A stretch of DNA of 64,000 bases from Acetobacter okinawensis JCM 25146 (GTDB lineage: Bacteria; Pseudomonadota; Alphaproteobacteria; Acetobacterales; Acetobacteraceae), in the NCBI RefSeq assembly GCF_000613865.1, contig NZ_BAJU01000001.1, forward strand, positions 186,001-250,000. Direction: 5' to 3'. A program made the position numbers and the translations under genes. The notes under the pieces were generated by a model that made no database searches, was not told the origin of the DNA, and saw nothing but the letters and a program-made list of their open reading frames with translations. Position 1 is the first letter of the stretch, and each line of letters begins with the position of its first letter. Below, one piece after another: positions 63,731 to 64,000 of this stretch.

Positions 63731-64000
63731 TCAGTCTATAAATGCGGTAATGGCTGCGTTAACGTCTGCCGCTTTTTCCAGTTGGGGCATATGCCCGGCC
63801 TGAGGAAGCAGGATGACCTTGATTGTCGTAGGCAGGTCTTTTGCACTGTTGGGAGACAGGATTTCGTCATCAGCTCCCCAGATGATCTGCGCAGGGCCAT
63901 CAAAATTAACCAGAGCAGGTCTCAGGTCATCTGCTTGCTGGCCATTTGGGAAGCAGGCATTGGCAATATTTTGCAAGCCTGAACGGCCCCATCCAGACGT
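63731..64000 (-). CDS. Alpha/beta hydrolase, C-terminal part (truncated by window edge)
   Basis: The frame is open from the stop at 63731 to the right edge, about 89 residues. It holds the end of an alpha/beta hydrolase: the catalytic Asp in IIWGADDEILSP and the catalytic His in AGHMPQLEKAADVN, the classic layout of this fold. The spacing resembles hydrolases and the acetyltransferase-like AcoC group, but the N-terminal domains lie outside the window, so no specific function is assigned. Confidence 0.75.
   Translation of the reverse strand, partial: TSGWGRSGLQNIANACFPNGQQADDLRPALVNFDGPAQIIWGADDEILSPNSAKDLPTTIKVILLPQAGHMPQLEKAADVNAAITAFID

Overview
The window is almost fully coding, GC-rich chromosomal DNA of an alphaproteobacterium. 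The closest fit is an acetic acid bacterium (Acetobacteraceae, probably Acetobacter or a near relative). This is inferred from gene content and protein character: a pyruvate dehydrogenase cluster whose E1-beta carries its own lipoyl domain, a PopZ-type protein beside valS, a ppiD-trpEGDC-moaC order, a dnaA-dnaN-recF-gyrB block and an IS5/IS1031-like transposase relic. No database search was possible.

Layout. 1-10.6 kb: cytochrome c, hisN, serA, comM, metC and sseA, an AI-2E-type permease, an EEP-family enzyme, cardiolipin synthase, yraN and a His-rich secreted peptide. 10.7-17.1 kb (minus strand): a purine operon purB-purC-purS-(Rap1a-like gene)-purQ-purL followed by bolA and grxD. 17.3-20.9 kb: a TerC-type membrane protein, a lytic transglycosylase, pgpA and a CinA-type amidase. 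21.3-28.0 kb (minus): pdhA-pdhB-pdhC-lpd-lipA and a RatA/COQ10 protein, i.e. the pyruvate dehydrogenase complex with its lipoate synthase. 28.1-34.7 kb (minus): ppiD-trpE-trpG-trpD-trpC-moaC. 34.9-38.6 kb (plus): tpiA-secG-pyrG-kdsA. 38.7-46.7 kb (minus): mutM, rpsT, dnaA, dnaN, recF, gyrB. 46.7-52.4 kb (plus): ubiE, coaBC, dut and a two-gene ABC transporter. 52.4-58.7 kb (minus): pcm-like, tolC-like, popZ-like, valS, msrA. 58.9-60.5 kb: tRNA-Cys followed by the only clearly accessory, AT-richer stretch, holding a decayed transposase, a serine-tract gene with a hexanucleotide repeat, and an imperfect copy of the tRNA 3' junction. 60.5-64 kb: a degenerate deformylase-like protein, an Nramp transporter, an outer-membrane beta-barrel and the end of an alpha/beta hydrolase.

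Most genes are in tight operons with 4- or 8-base start/stop overlaps. Ten genes (metC, sseA, the AI-2E permease, purL, the Rap1a-like gene, purB, lpd, pdhC, pyrG, tolC) are each split by a frameshift. Every one is repaired by adding a base to a short homopolymer run (two runs in pdhC). Several are essential or central genes, so these are best read as sequencing undercalls, and I annotate each as one gene over its full span.

The points most worth a second look are a secreted Rap1a/Tai-like protein translationally coupled inside the purine operon, a peptide deformylase homologue that has lost two of three metal ligands, a vestigial element at tRNA-Cys with the Ser-tract microsatellite gene, and an atypical zinc finger in MutM. 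I see no CRISPR array, no intact transposon and no obvious new defence system.
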